A DNA stretch of 64,000 bases, taken from Oopsacas minuta. Its lineage: Eukaryota; Porifera; Hexactinellida; Lyssacinosida; Leucopsacidae. Under the pieces are notes generated by a model. It was not told the DNA's origin. It saw only the letters and a list, made by a program, of their open reading frames with translations, and did no database searches. Positions within the stretch are counted from its first letter, which is position 1; each line of letters opens with the position of its first letter. The position numbers were made by a program, and so were the translations under genes. The DNA lies in contig JAKMXF010000313.1 in assembly GCA_024704765.1 (NCBI GenBank), positions 341,450-405,449 on the forward strand, written 5' to 3'. Positions 22,786 to 34,771 of this stretch are shown one piece after another.

Positions 22786-23720
22786 ACCCGTTCCTGTTGC
22801 TAGGAAGAGAGAGTACAGAGAAACTAGATGGCATCATAAGAGCTACTCAGATCAACAAGCAACAGCTGATCGATAGACTACACTGGTACAGAGACCAATA
22901 TAGAGCAAGTGAATATATAAAGGAGTTTATCAGATCTCTCAGCAATGAGAAATGATCCTAGCTGCTAATATCGATATTATCATGCAGCAGATAGATGATA
23001 TGGAGATTATTGAGACTAAGATTGATTTCAAAAAGAAACAAACCTAGACCACTTTTGGGAAATTGGATGAGGGAGAGAAGAGTTTAAGATTGGGTTTAAT
23101 AAGTAACACTTTTATGAAGAATAAAAACCTCTATTTGTTAGTGATTTTATGATAATTATATTTTTGGGTTTTCAGTATAGAAGGAACTTTACTGGATCAA
23201 TTTGGTAATGAAGAGCTAGAAGGACCTTTTTCCATGGAATCTGTTAATGATTGTATTTTCCTAATATGTTATTCGTCTAACTCTGAGCGATTATACATTC
23301 GTTAAAGAATTAGGAACTGTAGGTAAAGCAGCGGGCCAATTCAATCAACTTTTGTCAATTTGTGCATCCATGAACACTCTATTTGTTGCAAAATCCATTG
23401 TTCCCCTACGATACTTATCAAGACGCATACAGAGGATATCTGGATACGCTAACTATATTAACCAGGCATAATACATTTTGTATTCTGAGGACTCATCTTA
23501 TTGGGTTTACTGTAACCCTGAGGTTACACAATATATTATTCAACGTTTGGAATCCTCTCCTCAACCCGCTGCCATATCTAAAATGACACTTAGAATCTCA
23601 AATCACATATTGCTAACCAGAGCAAGGTATTCCTTGTCATAATGTGGGACTCTTCTTGAGAGACTGAAATCAGCATATTTTGATCATGATATTGGTAGAA
23701 ATTAGAGTTTGTGATTAAAT
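22786..23720 (+). pseudogene. Decayed NHL-like gene, copy 1
   Basis: Reading across frames gives a helical N-terminal part (STEKLDGIIRATQINKQQLI, DQYRASEYIKEFIRSL, then NIDIIMQQIDDMEIIETKID). Later comes EGTLLDQFGNEELEGPFS, and KELGTVGKAAGQFNQL at about 23297-23350, which looks like an NHL repeat start. The tail includes YSEDSSYWVYCNPEV. Stops and frame changes interrupt it repeatedly. The coiled-coil plus NHL order recalls TRIM-NHL proteins, but no RING or B-box is visible, so the family call is tentative. Related pieces occur at 24130-24320, 25440-25900 and, inverted, at 59640-60190. Confidence 0.45.
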
Positions 23721-24129
23721 AATTACAAACTTTAGAAAGATATTTAAAGTTTTGTTAGTACACATAACGACTTGAAATATTTATTGATTGTATATATTGT
23801 ATTTGAATTTCTGCATTTTTGTTTATCTATATTTCGCCAACACGATCTATTATGAGTATTGTACTTACAATTCAGATAGAATTGATATGGCAATAGTAAT
23901 GAAGATTAATGACTAATGGTGATTGTCAAATTAAATCGTTATATCAAGCTCAAGGGACCGCGAGAATTACTTCGATATAAGTAGAGTTCTATAAATCCAT
24001 GTGTTCGATATAGCGAGAGTTGATTGTATGGTAGCAAGCCCTCCTTAATACATGCCAAATCAGCCAATCATAAAACTTATCAATTCCAAGGGCTAGATAA
24101 ATCATAAAGATAAATTTTGCTATTTATCG

Positions 24130-24319
24130 CCAGTTATTAAATAAGAAAGAATTATTATCAGAACGAAATCAGCTGGAGGAGACTAAGAAACCGGAACTAT
24201 TTATTTTTAATGGTGATATTAAACAGCTCACAGATATACTCGTAGTGACATCTATTTGTGTACCTGATTTTCCGATACGATACAAGATTTATTACAAAGA
24301 ATATCTGGATTTACTATCA
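24130..24319 (+). pseudogene. Fragment of NHL-like gene copy 2, 5' part
   Basis: The open stretch reads LLNKKELLSERNQLEETKKP, then ELFIFNGDIKQLTDIL and VPDFPIRYKIYYKEYLDLL, and stops where the Helitron-like element begins. The helical character and the position suggest it belongs with the piece that resumes at 25440. This is an inference from context; no domain is recognised. Confidence 0.35.
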
Positions 24320-25437
24320 TACGAGCCTTTGGCTCGTCGCTTCGCGATGAACCCGACGCATTGCGCCTCGAGGTATCAATTATTCTCCAAATTGACGACC
24401 CCTTTGAGTATTATAATATAGATATATTTAAGACAATGTAATTCACAAATATACGTATATGGCATATATATTATTGAATTATTTTGTAAGATCAACCCCT
24501 TCGTAGTCGTTGAGAGCAAGTATCTACATAAAATTTGAGATTTTGCTAATTTGTTTACTTTATATTCATAAAAACAACAATAGATTTACATATCAACGGA
24601 CAAACAAACAAACAATGCCATATACGGACTCAGCATACTTGAGTACCCCGGTATAGCCTTTGAAAGCATGATTCTACCGCAATTTTGAAATGTCTTTACT
24701 TTATATTCATAAAAACAACAATAAATTTACATATGAGAACTTGCAAATGCGAAATTCGGATTCAGCGTACTTAGTTACCCTTCTGAGGCTCGCCCCCCCA
24801 GTTTCTTTGAAAAAATGATGCTTAAGGATATTTTAATATTCCAATTTCCTAGTTTACTCAATGTACTGCAAATAAATATTTGGAACATGATTGTAATTCT
24901 TAATACTTCTAACCGATTAAAAAATGTTTATTTATGTATTTGTAATGAATGTAATATGAGCAGCTGGTTATTGGTATGATTTAATAATGTTTATATTATT
25001 CGCAGTCTAGAGTCTAGACCCTCATGTTATATTCTGAATTTCTCCATTATACAAGTCATATTTTTAATAAAGTCATTAAATTCGATATAATACACTTTAC
25101 TATTCACTTTACTATTCATTATAATTTGTGTAGTTAAACGTAAATTGAGTAGTGAGTACAATGGCCCCCCCCCTCACTATTTTGGTCAACCTGACGCCCC
25201 TACCCTTGGCTAGCCGTTTAGAGCAAGCCTACATATGATTAATCCAAAAGTGTGAAAATCGGATTCACCATGTTAGATATATTTAGTGAAGTTTTAGTGA
25301 ATTCTATTTACTTCCTTGATAAACACGATAAATACATAGTTATGCGACAATTTCCTAATTGCATACCGTAAATCCTTTTCTTGACAACGAACAAACAAAC
25401 AAACAAACAAACAACAATTGAGATTTAATAATATAGA
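24320..25437 (-). mobile_element. Helitron-like non-autonomous element B
   Basis: In reverse orientation it starts at 25437 with TCTATATTATTAAATCTC and ends at 24322-24336 with the palindrome CGAGCC-TTT-GGCTCG, matching element A at both ends. A run of AAAC units follows the 5' end. Internal ~130-bp units carrying TTTATATTCATAAAAACAAC recur at 24560 and 24695. A C-rich segment, 24790-25220, is foreign to the tandem units and may be another insertion. No coding gene is present. Confidence 0.6.
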
Positions 25438-25439
25438 TT

Positions 25440-25960
25440 CACCAAGTATGATCCTATTTTGTATTCTGAAAACCCACCATATTTAGTTTACTGTGAGGTT
25501 ACAGAGTATAGTATTCAGCGTTTGCATTTCTCTTCTCGAGTTTCAGTCTCTATTATGCCACATGTAAAGTCACTTCCTAATTGGCAACCAAAGCAAGGTA
25601 TTTCTTATCATATTACCGGACTCTTCTGGGAAAAGTAATATCCGAGTGTATGATCTAAACATGGGTAGAAATTATGGAATGCGATTAGTAAATTCCAAAT
25701 TTTAGAAAGAAAATTATTATTTTATTGTTACTCATAATGACTTGATAGAATTTTTTGTATCTATTTTGGTATCATGGATTTGAATTTGTGTATTTTTGTA
25801 TATAAATATCTATATTTCACCAAATATAATTTATTGTTTGTATTTAACTACCAATTTACAGAATTGATATGTCAACACGTGACCATGAAAGACATTAAGA
25901 TATTTGGTGATTATCAAAGTATAGTATGTTTTATTGATCCCCATAATGTTGACTAAATAG
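25440..25960 (+). pseudogene. Decayed NHL-like gene copy 2, 3' part
   Basis: YSENPPYLVYCEVTEYSIQR, then NWQPKQGISYHI, matches the tail of copy 1 (YSEDSSYWVYCNPEVTQY). The downstream DNA also tracks copy 1 (GGGTAGAAATTA, ACTTGATAGAATTTTTTGTAT), so the duplication includes 3' non-coding sequence. Confidence 0.45.
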
Positions 25961-27740
25961 TGGGAAATAGTGTAACATGGTGGAATTTGTAAGTGGGCAA
26001 CAGAAACAAGCACTAATGAATAATATCTATTGTTTACATTATTCATAAGTGTCTGATAACGACAAGTTTGTAGGATTATAGATTTATGGTTCAGGAATCA
26101 GAATACTGTAATTTATTTAATTATTATTACTCCATTATTGATATTTAACTCTAAATCTAGGACAGAGGTAGGCCCACAGGATTTGCAATTTGGCAAATTT
26201 CTGGCACTGAATTATGATCCGAAATTGAAATATTTCTTTCCCATATTTATTAGTTATGGTTTTCTATTTGGGTATTCAATATAAGTACACGCATCTCGTT
26301 TTTACGAGCACGGTTAATACGAATAGTTTAAGGATTTAAGAGTACTAATTTGTCATATTATCAGCCCCCTTCGGTCCTTCTTGGTTCAGTCCTGGTCCAT
26401 AAATTTGTAGCAATCTGCAAAGGGGCAATACATTACATTCAATTCTGGCAACTAAATTCTAAGTATATGATCAAGCATGTGATTATTGTATAATTGTTAT
26501 ATAAGAAGTGCCCACCCGCCTGGAGGGCGCCTTTGGTGGAGATGAAGTGTTCGCAAGCCCCATAGCGTAAGTAAACGAAGCGTGCTTGTATATTTGAATA
26601 TTTATTTCGAGGTGACCATGTTATATATAGACTTATAACCTTATAGTATGGGACTCGAAATCATAGTTCAAGTTTGTTCAATTACTTGAGTATATATGCA
26701 AGTATTTTTTTTTACTGAACTGGACATATCTGATTACTCTTCGTTAGTAGTGAAATTTACTTGTCTAATAGTAAAAACTAACCTAGATTGACATAGGAAT
26801 ATGCTAGCGACTGTCAAGTAATTTTAAATAGTTAACTACACAGTGGAACGTGGATATTCCCACACCTGAACTTGAACCAGGATGCTAATCCAATCCATCA
26901 AACTTTGAGCAATCGATATCGACAATCGAGAGATTTATCAATATTTCATTGATAATAACATTAACGTTCCTCGATATTTTTCAATATTTATCCAATTCCA
27001 TTTTGAATTCTTATCTTCGTACACTAGCTTATCTGTGAATTAATCTCCAGAAACAGTACATACCAATAGCAGGCACAATTGAATTGGCCAAGTTTTACAA
27101 TTCCATATCAGCAAATAGTTACAAATTAGAAATTACAACATGCGCATGATAAGGTAATATACATATGTGTGTTAATTAAACAATTCTCATCGAAAATGAA
27201 AAAATATCGATGAAAATTCGTCGATAAATATCCAATAGAGCTCCCAACTCTGGAGTGGTATCATTTAATCCTCTCTTCCTAAATTGTAAATTGTAAAACA
27301 CAGTAGAGTGGGTAGACTTCTGAATTTTAATATGTTCTAGGAATTGTTTGCATTACATAATTATGTCGACTGTTTTTGCCTGCAATTTGAAAAGCATTAA
27401 GAGTGGAACATGTGTTACTCAATATTCCGATATGGCTATGACGCTTCTAGTATGGAGGGCTGAAGAAGCAACATGGAAGATCTCCATAACTCAATTCCTC
27501 ACCGAAACGATAGGACACTTTTCGTTGTTTACGATGACCACTGAAGAAAAGAAGTTGTGTTATATTGCACCGAAGATTTGCTGACAAGACTAATATGTAG
27601 TACATAAAATAATGATGCTGTCAAACCTGCTCTGAATGCTGTGCCAGAGCCTGGACAATGAAGTTTGTGCCCCATGGTATTTAAGAAATGACCATACTGT
27701 TAGGTAGCAATGAAATACTAAAGATATCATTCGAGAGTGG
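25960..27740. other. Spacer, no gene recognised
   Basis: The 78-codon frame at 27348-27584 (WRAEEATWKISITQFLTE) has some coding character but matches nothing I recognise. Otherwise the region is AT-rich DNA. Confidence 0.4.
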
Positions 27741-27746
27741 AACTGT

Positions 27747-28044
27747 CACGCTATATTTGGTCCGCCGCCATAAATGGTAGAACCTCTATAAGTGGGGGGA
27801 GGTCGGGCCGGTGAATCTGCCGATATACCCCCTCCCCATCCCAATTTATAATTCCATTTCAATTACCCTTTAACCAGAGATTTGTTAGTAAATATGTGTA
27901 GCCAGTTCCTCCAACGACTGTTTTCAATGATATTTGATTATTCTTAGATGCCCTAAGGTTATTTGTTGAATTCTGAGGGACCATCCATGCTACTATATAT
28001 GGTCAGGCCGGACCGACTTTGAAGGGGACCAAATATGGCATGAC
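27747..28044. mobile_element. Candidate MITE with TGTCA termini
   Basis: TGTCACGCTATATTTGGTCC at the left faces GGACCAAATATGGCATGACA at the right, 20-bp inverted ends with three differences. The interior includes AGAACCTCTATAAGTGGGG and a stretch (27893-27985) also found near 54880-54960. No target duplication is clear. Confidence 0.55.
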
Positions 28045-28611
28045 AGATTCACTGCTACTTACTGTGTGTGATACTGATTGGGCAGCATGTTGGTATTGTA
28101 TGTGATTTACGCTGTGTTTTATCTCGACATAAGAAGGCCTACCCCTTATCGTATGATACTTTCAAATTATCCAGGGTAGTGTAATTGTAGTGCATAGTCC
28201 TATTTCTCCAGGCGTGGCTCTTAGGCCGACCATTGGATGCTTATAAGTATAATGCTGATCTCCCGCCTCATGAACAGATGGCCATAAGTTGTCCCGAGGT
28301 GCAGCACGCTTCTCTCACATGAGGGGGACAGATTTATTATGTTAACCTGTGGTGTAATTTTTTAGCAATACATTGCGGGATGTAGCAAAATTGCATTAGA
28401 CTGAAAATCGGGACAATTAAGGTTTTAATACATGTTCGAAAAAGCGGGACTGTTGGAAAGTAGGCATGCTTTAAATACTCCACTCTCAGTTTGTTTTGTA
28501 GTTTTGTAATTTGGTGCACTTCTTGTTACTTAAAGTTTACCCTCCATGTTAACGCAATTATTGAACAACTAACAATGTATTATTAATCAATTGTTCTAGT
28601 AATTTTGTGAA

Positions 28612-31491
28612 ATGATAAACAGGTCTCTCATTACTTCTTTCTTCAATTCTCCTCACAATAATGTAGACCCTCTTCAGCTGTCAGCTGTTAACACATCACC
28701 CATCCTCCTATCACCAGACTCACTGGAGAGTTTAGACGCTTTATCATTGCAGGGCGATCCTACTTTTGAGAATAAAGATTCCTCTCAACGCAAACACAAA
28801 TCTTACCTACCTGAGAACATTTCAATCTTATCAGATCCAACTTTATTGGAGGAAGACAGATCTATAGTTATATTAGAGGATAATTCTGTTATTAATGAAG
28901 AATTATTACCTGTACACATACAAACTAATTCAAACAAACAATCTACTCTGTCTGCTCTCTTCCACACTCCTACTCTACCTGATACAGCTGTAGAGAATCT
29001 TCCTGATAAGAGAGAGAAGAGAAAAGCAGCTGTCAAGGCTAGTCAGCAAATGACGGAGTTATTAACTCATTCTAAGACAACTAAGCTAGCAACAGATGTG
29101 GAAGATGGGAATGTTATAGCCTCTATCTTTCTCAGCATTGCGGAGAAGAGAAGACTGAGACAAGAACGTTCTGAAGAAGAGAGAAGATTAGAAAGAGAAC
29201 AGAAAAGAGAACAAGAAATTGAAAAAGCAAAATATGAAGCATTCTTAAAATTCGCTACAGAGCCTATTATACCAGCTGGTCCTATTGAACATGCTAATAA
29301 CTCACAAACAAAACACACTCCTGATTACACACATATCTATTTATGGAATACTTTGCAACATGTTACACAGTTATCTCAGGATAGAACTTACAACACAAGC
29401 TTCAAACCTCTTCAATATGTTAATGTAGAGATTTGTTCTCTAATCGAAATAGAAAATAATAACTATAATTTCTTGAGTGATGAGACTGTGGTTGAGGATT
29501 CTAGAACTCTCGATTTAGATACGGTACAAGTATTAACTTCAGGAAGAGAGCAAGAGAGTATGATGTTAGAATTAGTAGAAATATTTCCTTATCTCCCTGT
29601 TAAGGAGTTATATACGTATTATTACTCTCTAACTTATCCGAATGATGTTAAGACAGATGTTTTATCTACTCAGGGACTGAATACTGATAGTAAGAAGCGT
29701 ACCCGACAGATGGAGACAGACAACCCCATCGCTTTTAAATCTAAACGTAGGAGAAACCAGTTATCTCCTTCAAACCAGTCTCAATCAAAAGATTGTCTTA
29801 TAGTTGATTGTATAACTAAATATGATACAAATACAGGTACTGAAGAAACAGTACAATGGAGTGATAAGTACCTCCCTGTTACCATTAGCCTACTTGTATC
29901 CGATACTAATTCTGTCAGTAAAATGAAAGAGTTCTTAAAAGAATGGCAGAAAGTAGAAAAAGAAGATTCTTCTGAGAATAGCAGAGATTCTTCTGATGCA
30001 AAATCGAAGCCAGAAATGACAGATTCTAGTGATGATGACTTTGAAGTTTTCCTGAAAAGACACCGTGTGTTGGATGAAGATACTCAAGGAAGTACCAGCA
30101 GTTCAGAGCATGCATTAACAAGTACCATGCTGCTCACGGGTGGCGTGTCAGCTGGAAAAACTTCTTCTGTCTATGTTATTGCACAAGAGTTTGGTATGAA
30201 AGTAATGGAAATAAATTCTAGTATGAATCGTTCCGGTAGAGATCTACAGCTCTGTTTGTCTGAAGCTACACAGTCTTTCAGAGTTACGTCAAATATGAAA
30301 AATACACCTTATAAAAAAATACATTTGAATGAAAATGAGAATCCTTTAACCTCTTACTCTAGTCACTTTACTAAAAATAGTCTAAAAGTTCAGAAAACTG
30401 ATTTTCTGGCGAAACCTTCTAAAGAATGTGCACCTGCTAATCCTGTTTTGACATTGACGGATGACACCGTTATCCTTTTAGACGAGGTGGACTTACTCTT
30501 CGAATCAGAGAAGGGATTCTGGCCTGCATTCCAACATATCGCTAGGGAAACTAAGTTACCGATATTCCTAACAGCTAATGAAGCAGATGATTATGAGAGA
30601 GTCCCTGATATCTTTACAAATCATACATGCTTTCAACCCATTCCTGTTACTAAGCTATCGCTTATAATCATTCTCTTATTCTTAGTTCATAAAATTAAAA
30701 TTCCTGTAACCCTATCAACCGATATTGCAATTTGTTTCTGGCCTGATCTCAGAAAGATCTTACATGTTCTTCAGTTCTGGCTCACTCCTAATACACAGTT
30801 TACTGAACTCAAGAAAATAGTTCAAAACATAAGTTTATTTCTCTCATCTTTTATTATCAGAAATGAATCGTTTGTATTTAACACAAATTCGTTACTTTCC
30901 TCACATACTTGTTATAATATAAACGCTACTCTCAGGAGTGAAATTACACATATTAAGAAGTCTAAACTTTATCTCTTACATCAGCAATATAGAGTTAGAA
31001 GTGTATTCTCTTCTTTGGAAATATATCAAGCTAAACTAATGTCAACTCAATCTCAATTTCCTCTAAAGACTATTACGTTAGGAGATGGATTCTCTCCCGA
31101 AATACTCCATATTCATAATCCTGAGTTTAATAAGTTTATGTGTGAGAATACCATACTTACAGAATGCTATAATGCGAACAAGTTAGTTATTTCTCAGTAC
31201 AATTTAGCTGAAGATTATTTAGAGAATTTAGCTAACGAGAAGAGACAATTCGATAAGAATAGAATCTGGGAAAATAACCTACAAGAAATAAGTGAGAATA
31301 TTCTTACAGACAGAAGTGGATTCCTTACACGTGAATTCGGACAACATTACCTGCCATATCTCAAGATAATATGTATGTCAGAAGAAGAGAGACAACTGAA
31401 TACAAGGAGAAGACAATTCAAACAATACTTATCTCCCACTCTCACTTCAAATCTGATTGATTTGTTAACAAATTCAGAATTAGTAAATTAG
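28612..31491 (+). CDS. ATAD5/Elg1-like clamp-unloader subunit
   Basis: This 959-aa intronless frame resembles ATAD5 (yeast Elg1), the large subunit of the RFC-like complex that unloads PCNA from replicated DNA. The N-terminus has a PIP-like motif, SLITSFF (residues 5-11). A charged helical segment (about 170-215) precedes the AAA+ core. The P-loop is GGVSAGKTSS (510-519), followed by EFGMKVMEINSSMNRSGRDL as in ATAD5. The Walker B is ILLDEVDLLFES (about 621-632), then LPIFLTANEADDYE. Human ATAD5 is almost twice as long. The P-loop departs from the usual GPPGxGKT but keeps GKT. The family call is good. RFC1 or CHTF18 are less likely because of the NSSMNRSGR and DEVDLLFE context. Confidence 0.82.
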   Translation: MINRSLITSFFNSPHNNVDPLQLSAVNTSPILLSPDSLESLDALSLQGDPTFENKDSSQRKHKSYLPENISILSDPTLLEEDRSIVILEDNSVINEELLPVHIQTNSNKQSTLSALFHTPTLPDTAVENLPDKREKRKAAVKASQQMTELLTHSKTTKLATDVEDGNVIASIFLSIAEKRRLRQERSEEERRLEREQKREQEIEKAKYEAFLKFATEPIIPAGPIEHANNSQTKHTPDYTHIYLWNTLQHVTQLSQDRTYNTSFKPLQYVNVEICSLIEIENNNYNFLSDETVVEDSRTLDLDTVQVLTSGREQESMMLELVEIFPYLPVKELYTYYYSLTYPNDVKTDVLSTQGLNTDSKKRTRQMETDNPIAFKSKRRRNQLSPSNQSQSKDCLIVDCITKYDTNTGTEETVQWSDKYLPVTISLLVSDTNSVSKMKEFLKEWQKVEKEDSSENSRDSSDAKSKPEMTDSSDDDFEVFLKRHRVLDEDTQGSTSSSEHALTSTMLLTGGVSAGKTSSVYVIAQEFGMKVMEINSSMNRSGRDLQLCLSEATQSFRVTSNMKNTPYKKIHLNENENPLTSYSSHFTKNSLKVQKTDFLAKPSKECAPANPVLTLTDDTVILLDEVDLLFESEKGFWPAFQHIARETKLPIFLTANEADDYERVPDIFTNHTCFQPIPVTKLSLIIILLFLVHKIKIPVTLSTDIAICFWPDLRKILHVLQFWLTPNTQFTELKKIVQNISLFLSSFIIRNESFVFNTNSLLSSHTCYNINATLRSEITHIKKSKLYLLHQQYRVRSVFSSLEIYQAKLMSTQSQFPLKTITLGDGFSPEILHIHNPEFNKFMCENTILTECYNANKLVISQYNLAEDYLENLANEKRQFDKNRIWENNLQEISENILTDRSGFLTREFGQHYLPYLKIICMSEEERQLNTRRRQFKQYLSPTLTSNLIDLLTNSELVN

Positions 31492-32826
31492 GCATTTTCC
31501 TGTTGCGTTATTTATAAATGGATTGTAATTCAATTTTTGGCAGCCTTTCATTGTATCTGTAAACTGTAATGTAGAAATTGAGTTTATCAAGTTTTTAGTA
31601 AATTCAATTACAAATACAAGCTACATATAACTACTAATTGTTGATTGAATATGTGCAGGCATATACCTCCGTCAATATACTGAAAGCTCAATCGATATAA
31701 TTATTTGATTTTCATGATAAAAGTTGCCATAACTTCTTCAGTATTGATTTATTCAGTCAGAATTTCTTAGAACCAATAAATTATTTGTTCTTTATATGTT
31801 CAATTATACTCTGTCGCAATGGATATGCAGTAATTAATTCATTTACACTTTTGTAGTTTAGAAGATTATCTATTATACTCGTATCCACGTGCCACTAATG
31901 ATAACCACCACTTTATGTTAGTGCCATAAATGGCTTGAAGAAAAAACTTACTAAGCCACTCTGAAACACCGTACGCTATATTATCCATTCAGTACAAACA
32001 CGAATAAGAACGTTGATGTTGCTTAAGAATCCAATTACTGATTCCAGCTAGGTTCAGGATAGCAAATGTAGTGTTTGATAAAATAATATTAATTCTGTGG
32101 ACAAAATTATTTAGGATTTCTAATTACGTAATTACTCTTCAAAATCTTTGCTGAATTAGTCCAAACATAACTATGATCCAAAGGATTGTTACCCGAGCTA
32201 GCGCTAGCATAGGAAAATGCTCTGTTCATACAAACTTCAGTATTTGTATTATTACATCGTGAATAATAGAATTGCATAATACGAACCCTCTTAATCATAC
32301 TAATACGTTTATAAATTATTCAATTTCCTTTACAATTTACTACTTTACTTTCTCCCACACACAATTCATGCCAGACTGTAACTATTTCTACCAATTAACT
32401 ATTCACATGCGGTATACTCATTAGTGGTCACTAACCCACAATCGTGGTTATATATTGTATAATTTGCTTGACAATAGTTGTTGTGAACGGACATTAGTCT
32501 GTTGCTTCTCAAATTGTACTCTTTTCATTTTATAAAATACATAATTATCGATTTGGCCATGATTATGACTTCTATTTATTTATTACTCCAGAGCGGTAGT
32601 AACAAACTTGTAGCGGATTAGTATCAGCGTCCACTAAATACTTTATACATGATTCCTTGCTAGTTCAGAAACCTCAATAGAATAAACCTGTACAGACAAT
32701 TACAAACTAATTGTACTGTGACTAGTTTCTTCTGTTGAAAGTATAAGAGACTTGTACAGGCATATATATCAGGTAGGTTTTACAAGATAATTATTATTAT
32801 ACTAAATCTGCTTAGTGCTAGCATAT
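31492..32826. other. Spacer between ATAD5-like and CK1 gamma genes
   Basis: AT-rich, with no frame longer than about 60 codons. It must contain the 3' end of one gene and the promoter of the next, but no signal stands out. Confidence 0.4.
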
Positions 32827-34074
32827 ATGAGCCAGGCGAACAAAGTTTCTTTAAACACACTTCTGGCCAGTGAGCCAAGCAGAGACTCTCTGAAGCCCTC
32901 AGAAGTTGACATGAATCATTCGTCCAACGCCCCGAATTACAAGGTGGGTAAGAAGATTGGAAGTGGAAATTTCGGTGAATTACGGCTGGGACAGAACTTA
33001 CAAACGAACGAGCACACAGCAATAAAGTTGGAGTCTGCTAGATGTCGGACACCCCAGCTCTACCTGGAGAATAGATTCTACAGATGTCTAGGCAGTGGGG
33101 AAGGAATCCCTCGCATACATTACTATGGACCGTGCGGTCGTTATAATGCACTAGTACTGGAGCTACTGGGTCCAAGCTTAGAGGATTTATTTGAAATTTG
33201 TGGAAGAAAGTTCTCAGTAAAGACAGTAGTACTAATTGCTCTACAACTAATTGAACGCGTTCAGTTTGTACATAATAAATCTCTGATTTTTCGAGATATC
33301 AAACCGGAAAACTTTCTAATTGGGCGTCCTTATACTACTAAGGCTCGCACACTTTATATAATAGACTTTGGCTTAGCAAAAGAGTATCGAGATAATGTTA
33401 CTGAGAAACACATTCCATATAGAGAGAATAAGAGTTTGACTGGTACTGCTCGCTACATGAGCACTAACACACATCTGGGAAGAGAGCAAAGTCGTAGAGA
33501 CGATCTAGAAGCTTTAGGTCATATGTTTATGTATTTTCTACGCGGAAGTTTGCCATGGCAAGGTTTGAAGGCTGACACATTGAGGGAGAGATACCAAAAG
33601 ATAGGAGAGACTAAGAGGAGTACACCCATTGAGCTCCTCTGTGAGAACCATCCCGAGGAGTTTGCTAAATACCTCGATTATGTACGTAAACTGGACTTCT
33701 ATCAAGAGCCTGATTATGAATATCTCAAGTCAATGTTCCTGGGACTATATAAGAAGCGAAAATATGAGTTTGATAGCAAATTTGATTGGTCGGGGAGAGA
33801 ACATCTCACTCCTATCGGTAAAATAATTTCTGAACTTTCAACAAAACCTCTACCTACCCCTGAACATCCTACCCCGCCCAAATCTCTCCCAGATTCAGAG
33901 ATTCATCCTAACCCAACCAACACAACTAAATTACATGAAGTATTACATGACACACCATCTGCTATACCTAAAGTTAGACCAAACGTGCCAACTGCTTCTC
34001 CAGGAATTGTGGAGACTAGAAGATGTTGTGGCTGTTTCTTCTCAAAGAAAAAGGTACGGTCTCCCAATGAATGA
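32827..34074 (+). CDS. Casein kinase 1 gamma-type protein kinase
   Basis: A complete 415-aa CK1 kinase of the membrane-bound gamma class, which phosphorylates Wnt co-receptors and other substrates at the plasma membrane. The glycine loop is [12 protein letters not shown]. The catalytic loop is [10 protein letters not shown] with Asp157, Phe replacing the Tyr usual before RD. The magnesium loop is DFGLAKEY (Asp180). [19 protein letters not shown] and [20 protein letters not shown] are typical of CK1 gamma. The tail, [12 protein letters not shown], supplies a cysteine cluster plus basic residues, as in the palmitoylated C-terminus of vertebrate CSNK1G. The ATG at 32827 is the first in frame. 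No introns are present. Human CSNK1G proteins are 390-450 aa. Confidence 0.95.
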   Translation: MSQANKVSLNTLLASEPSRDSLKPSEVDMNHSSNAPNYKVGKKIGSGNFGELRLGQNLQTNEHTAIKLESARCRTPQLYLENRFYRCLGSGEGIPRIHYYGPCGRYNALVLELLGPSLEDLFEICGRKFSVKTVVLIALQLIERVQFVHNKSLIFRDIKPENFLIGRPYTTKARTLYIIDFGLAKEYRDNVTEKHIPYRENKSLTGTARYMSTNTHLGREQSRRDDLEALGHMFMYFLRGSLPWQGLKADTLRERYQKIGETKRSTPIELLCENHPEEFAKYLDYVRKLDFYQEPDYEYLKSMFLGLYKKRKYEFDSKFDWSGREHLTPIGKIISELSTKPLPTPEHPTPPKSLPDSEIHPNPTNTTKLHEVLHDTPSAIPKVRPNVPTASPGIVETRRCCGCFFSKKKVRSPNE

Positions 34075-34771
34075 CACAACACATACACACACTAATTACA
34101 ATGTATTCATTGTACAGATGCCTGTTTATATGACAAATTTTTATTGGTATTAGTAAATCGATCAGTAACAGGTTACTGTACTCATTAATGAACTTCTCGT
34201 TCTATTGATATAATGTAACGCACTAGATGTTTTTATTTTGTCCTTTTGATAGCACGTTCTTCTTTTGAAGCACTTGTTTTTAGTATGACAAGGTACACAA
34301 GTCCTACTGTACATTATCCACTCAAACTCTATCTGAATGAATTGCTATTCTTTATTCATATACGTAATCTATTTTATCTTGTAAATGATTCAAGCACTAG
34401 TTAACTGATGGATTGTCTTACAATTACAATATTGCTCCAAGTAGAATTGGGCTTATACCATATACCCAAATCTCCTAATAAATATTTAACAAATCTATAT
34501 TTATTTAAATTGATACAGCTAGAATATTCTTGGGTTATCTAAATTATTTAAAATATTCAATAGCCTCTGAAGCTGAATTATTTCATAGGGAATTCACTTG
34601 GATTCAATATTTGTATGTTAAATAATAATTTCAAAATATTACATATATTTCCCTTCCTACCAGTCACGCGATATAAATAAGGAGAAATTATTGTGAGATA
34701 ATTATTTGGCTGATAATTCTGTGAATTATTAAATTATACCAATTCAATTATTGCAGTAGATACAGAGTTCA
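34075..34771. other. Spacer between CK1 gamma and FBPase
   Basis: AT-rich; nothing coding. A short (CA)n run near 34078-34093 directly follows the CK1 stop codon. Confidence 0.4.
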
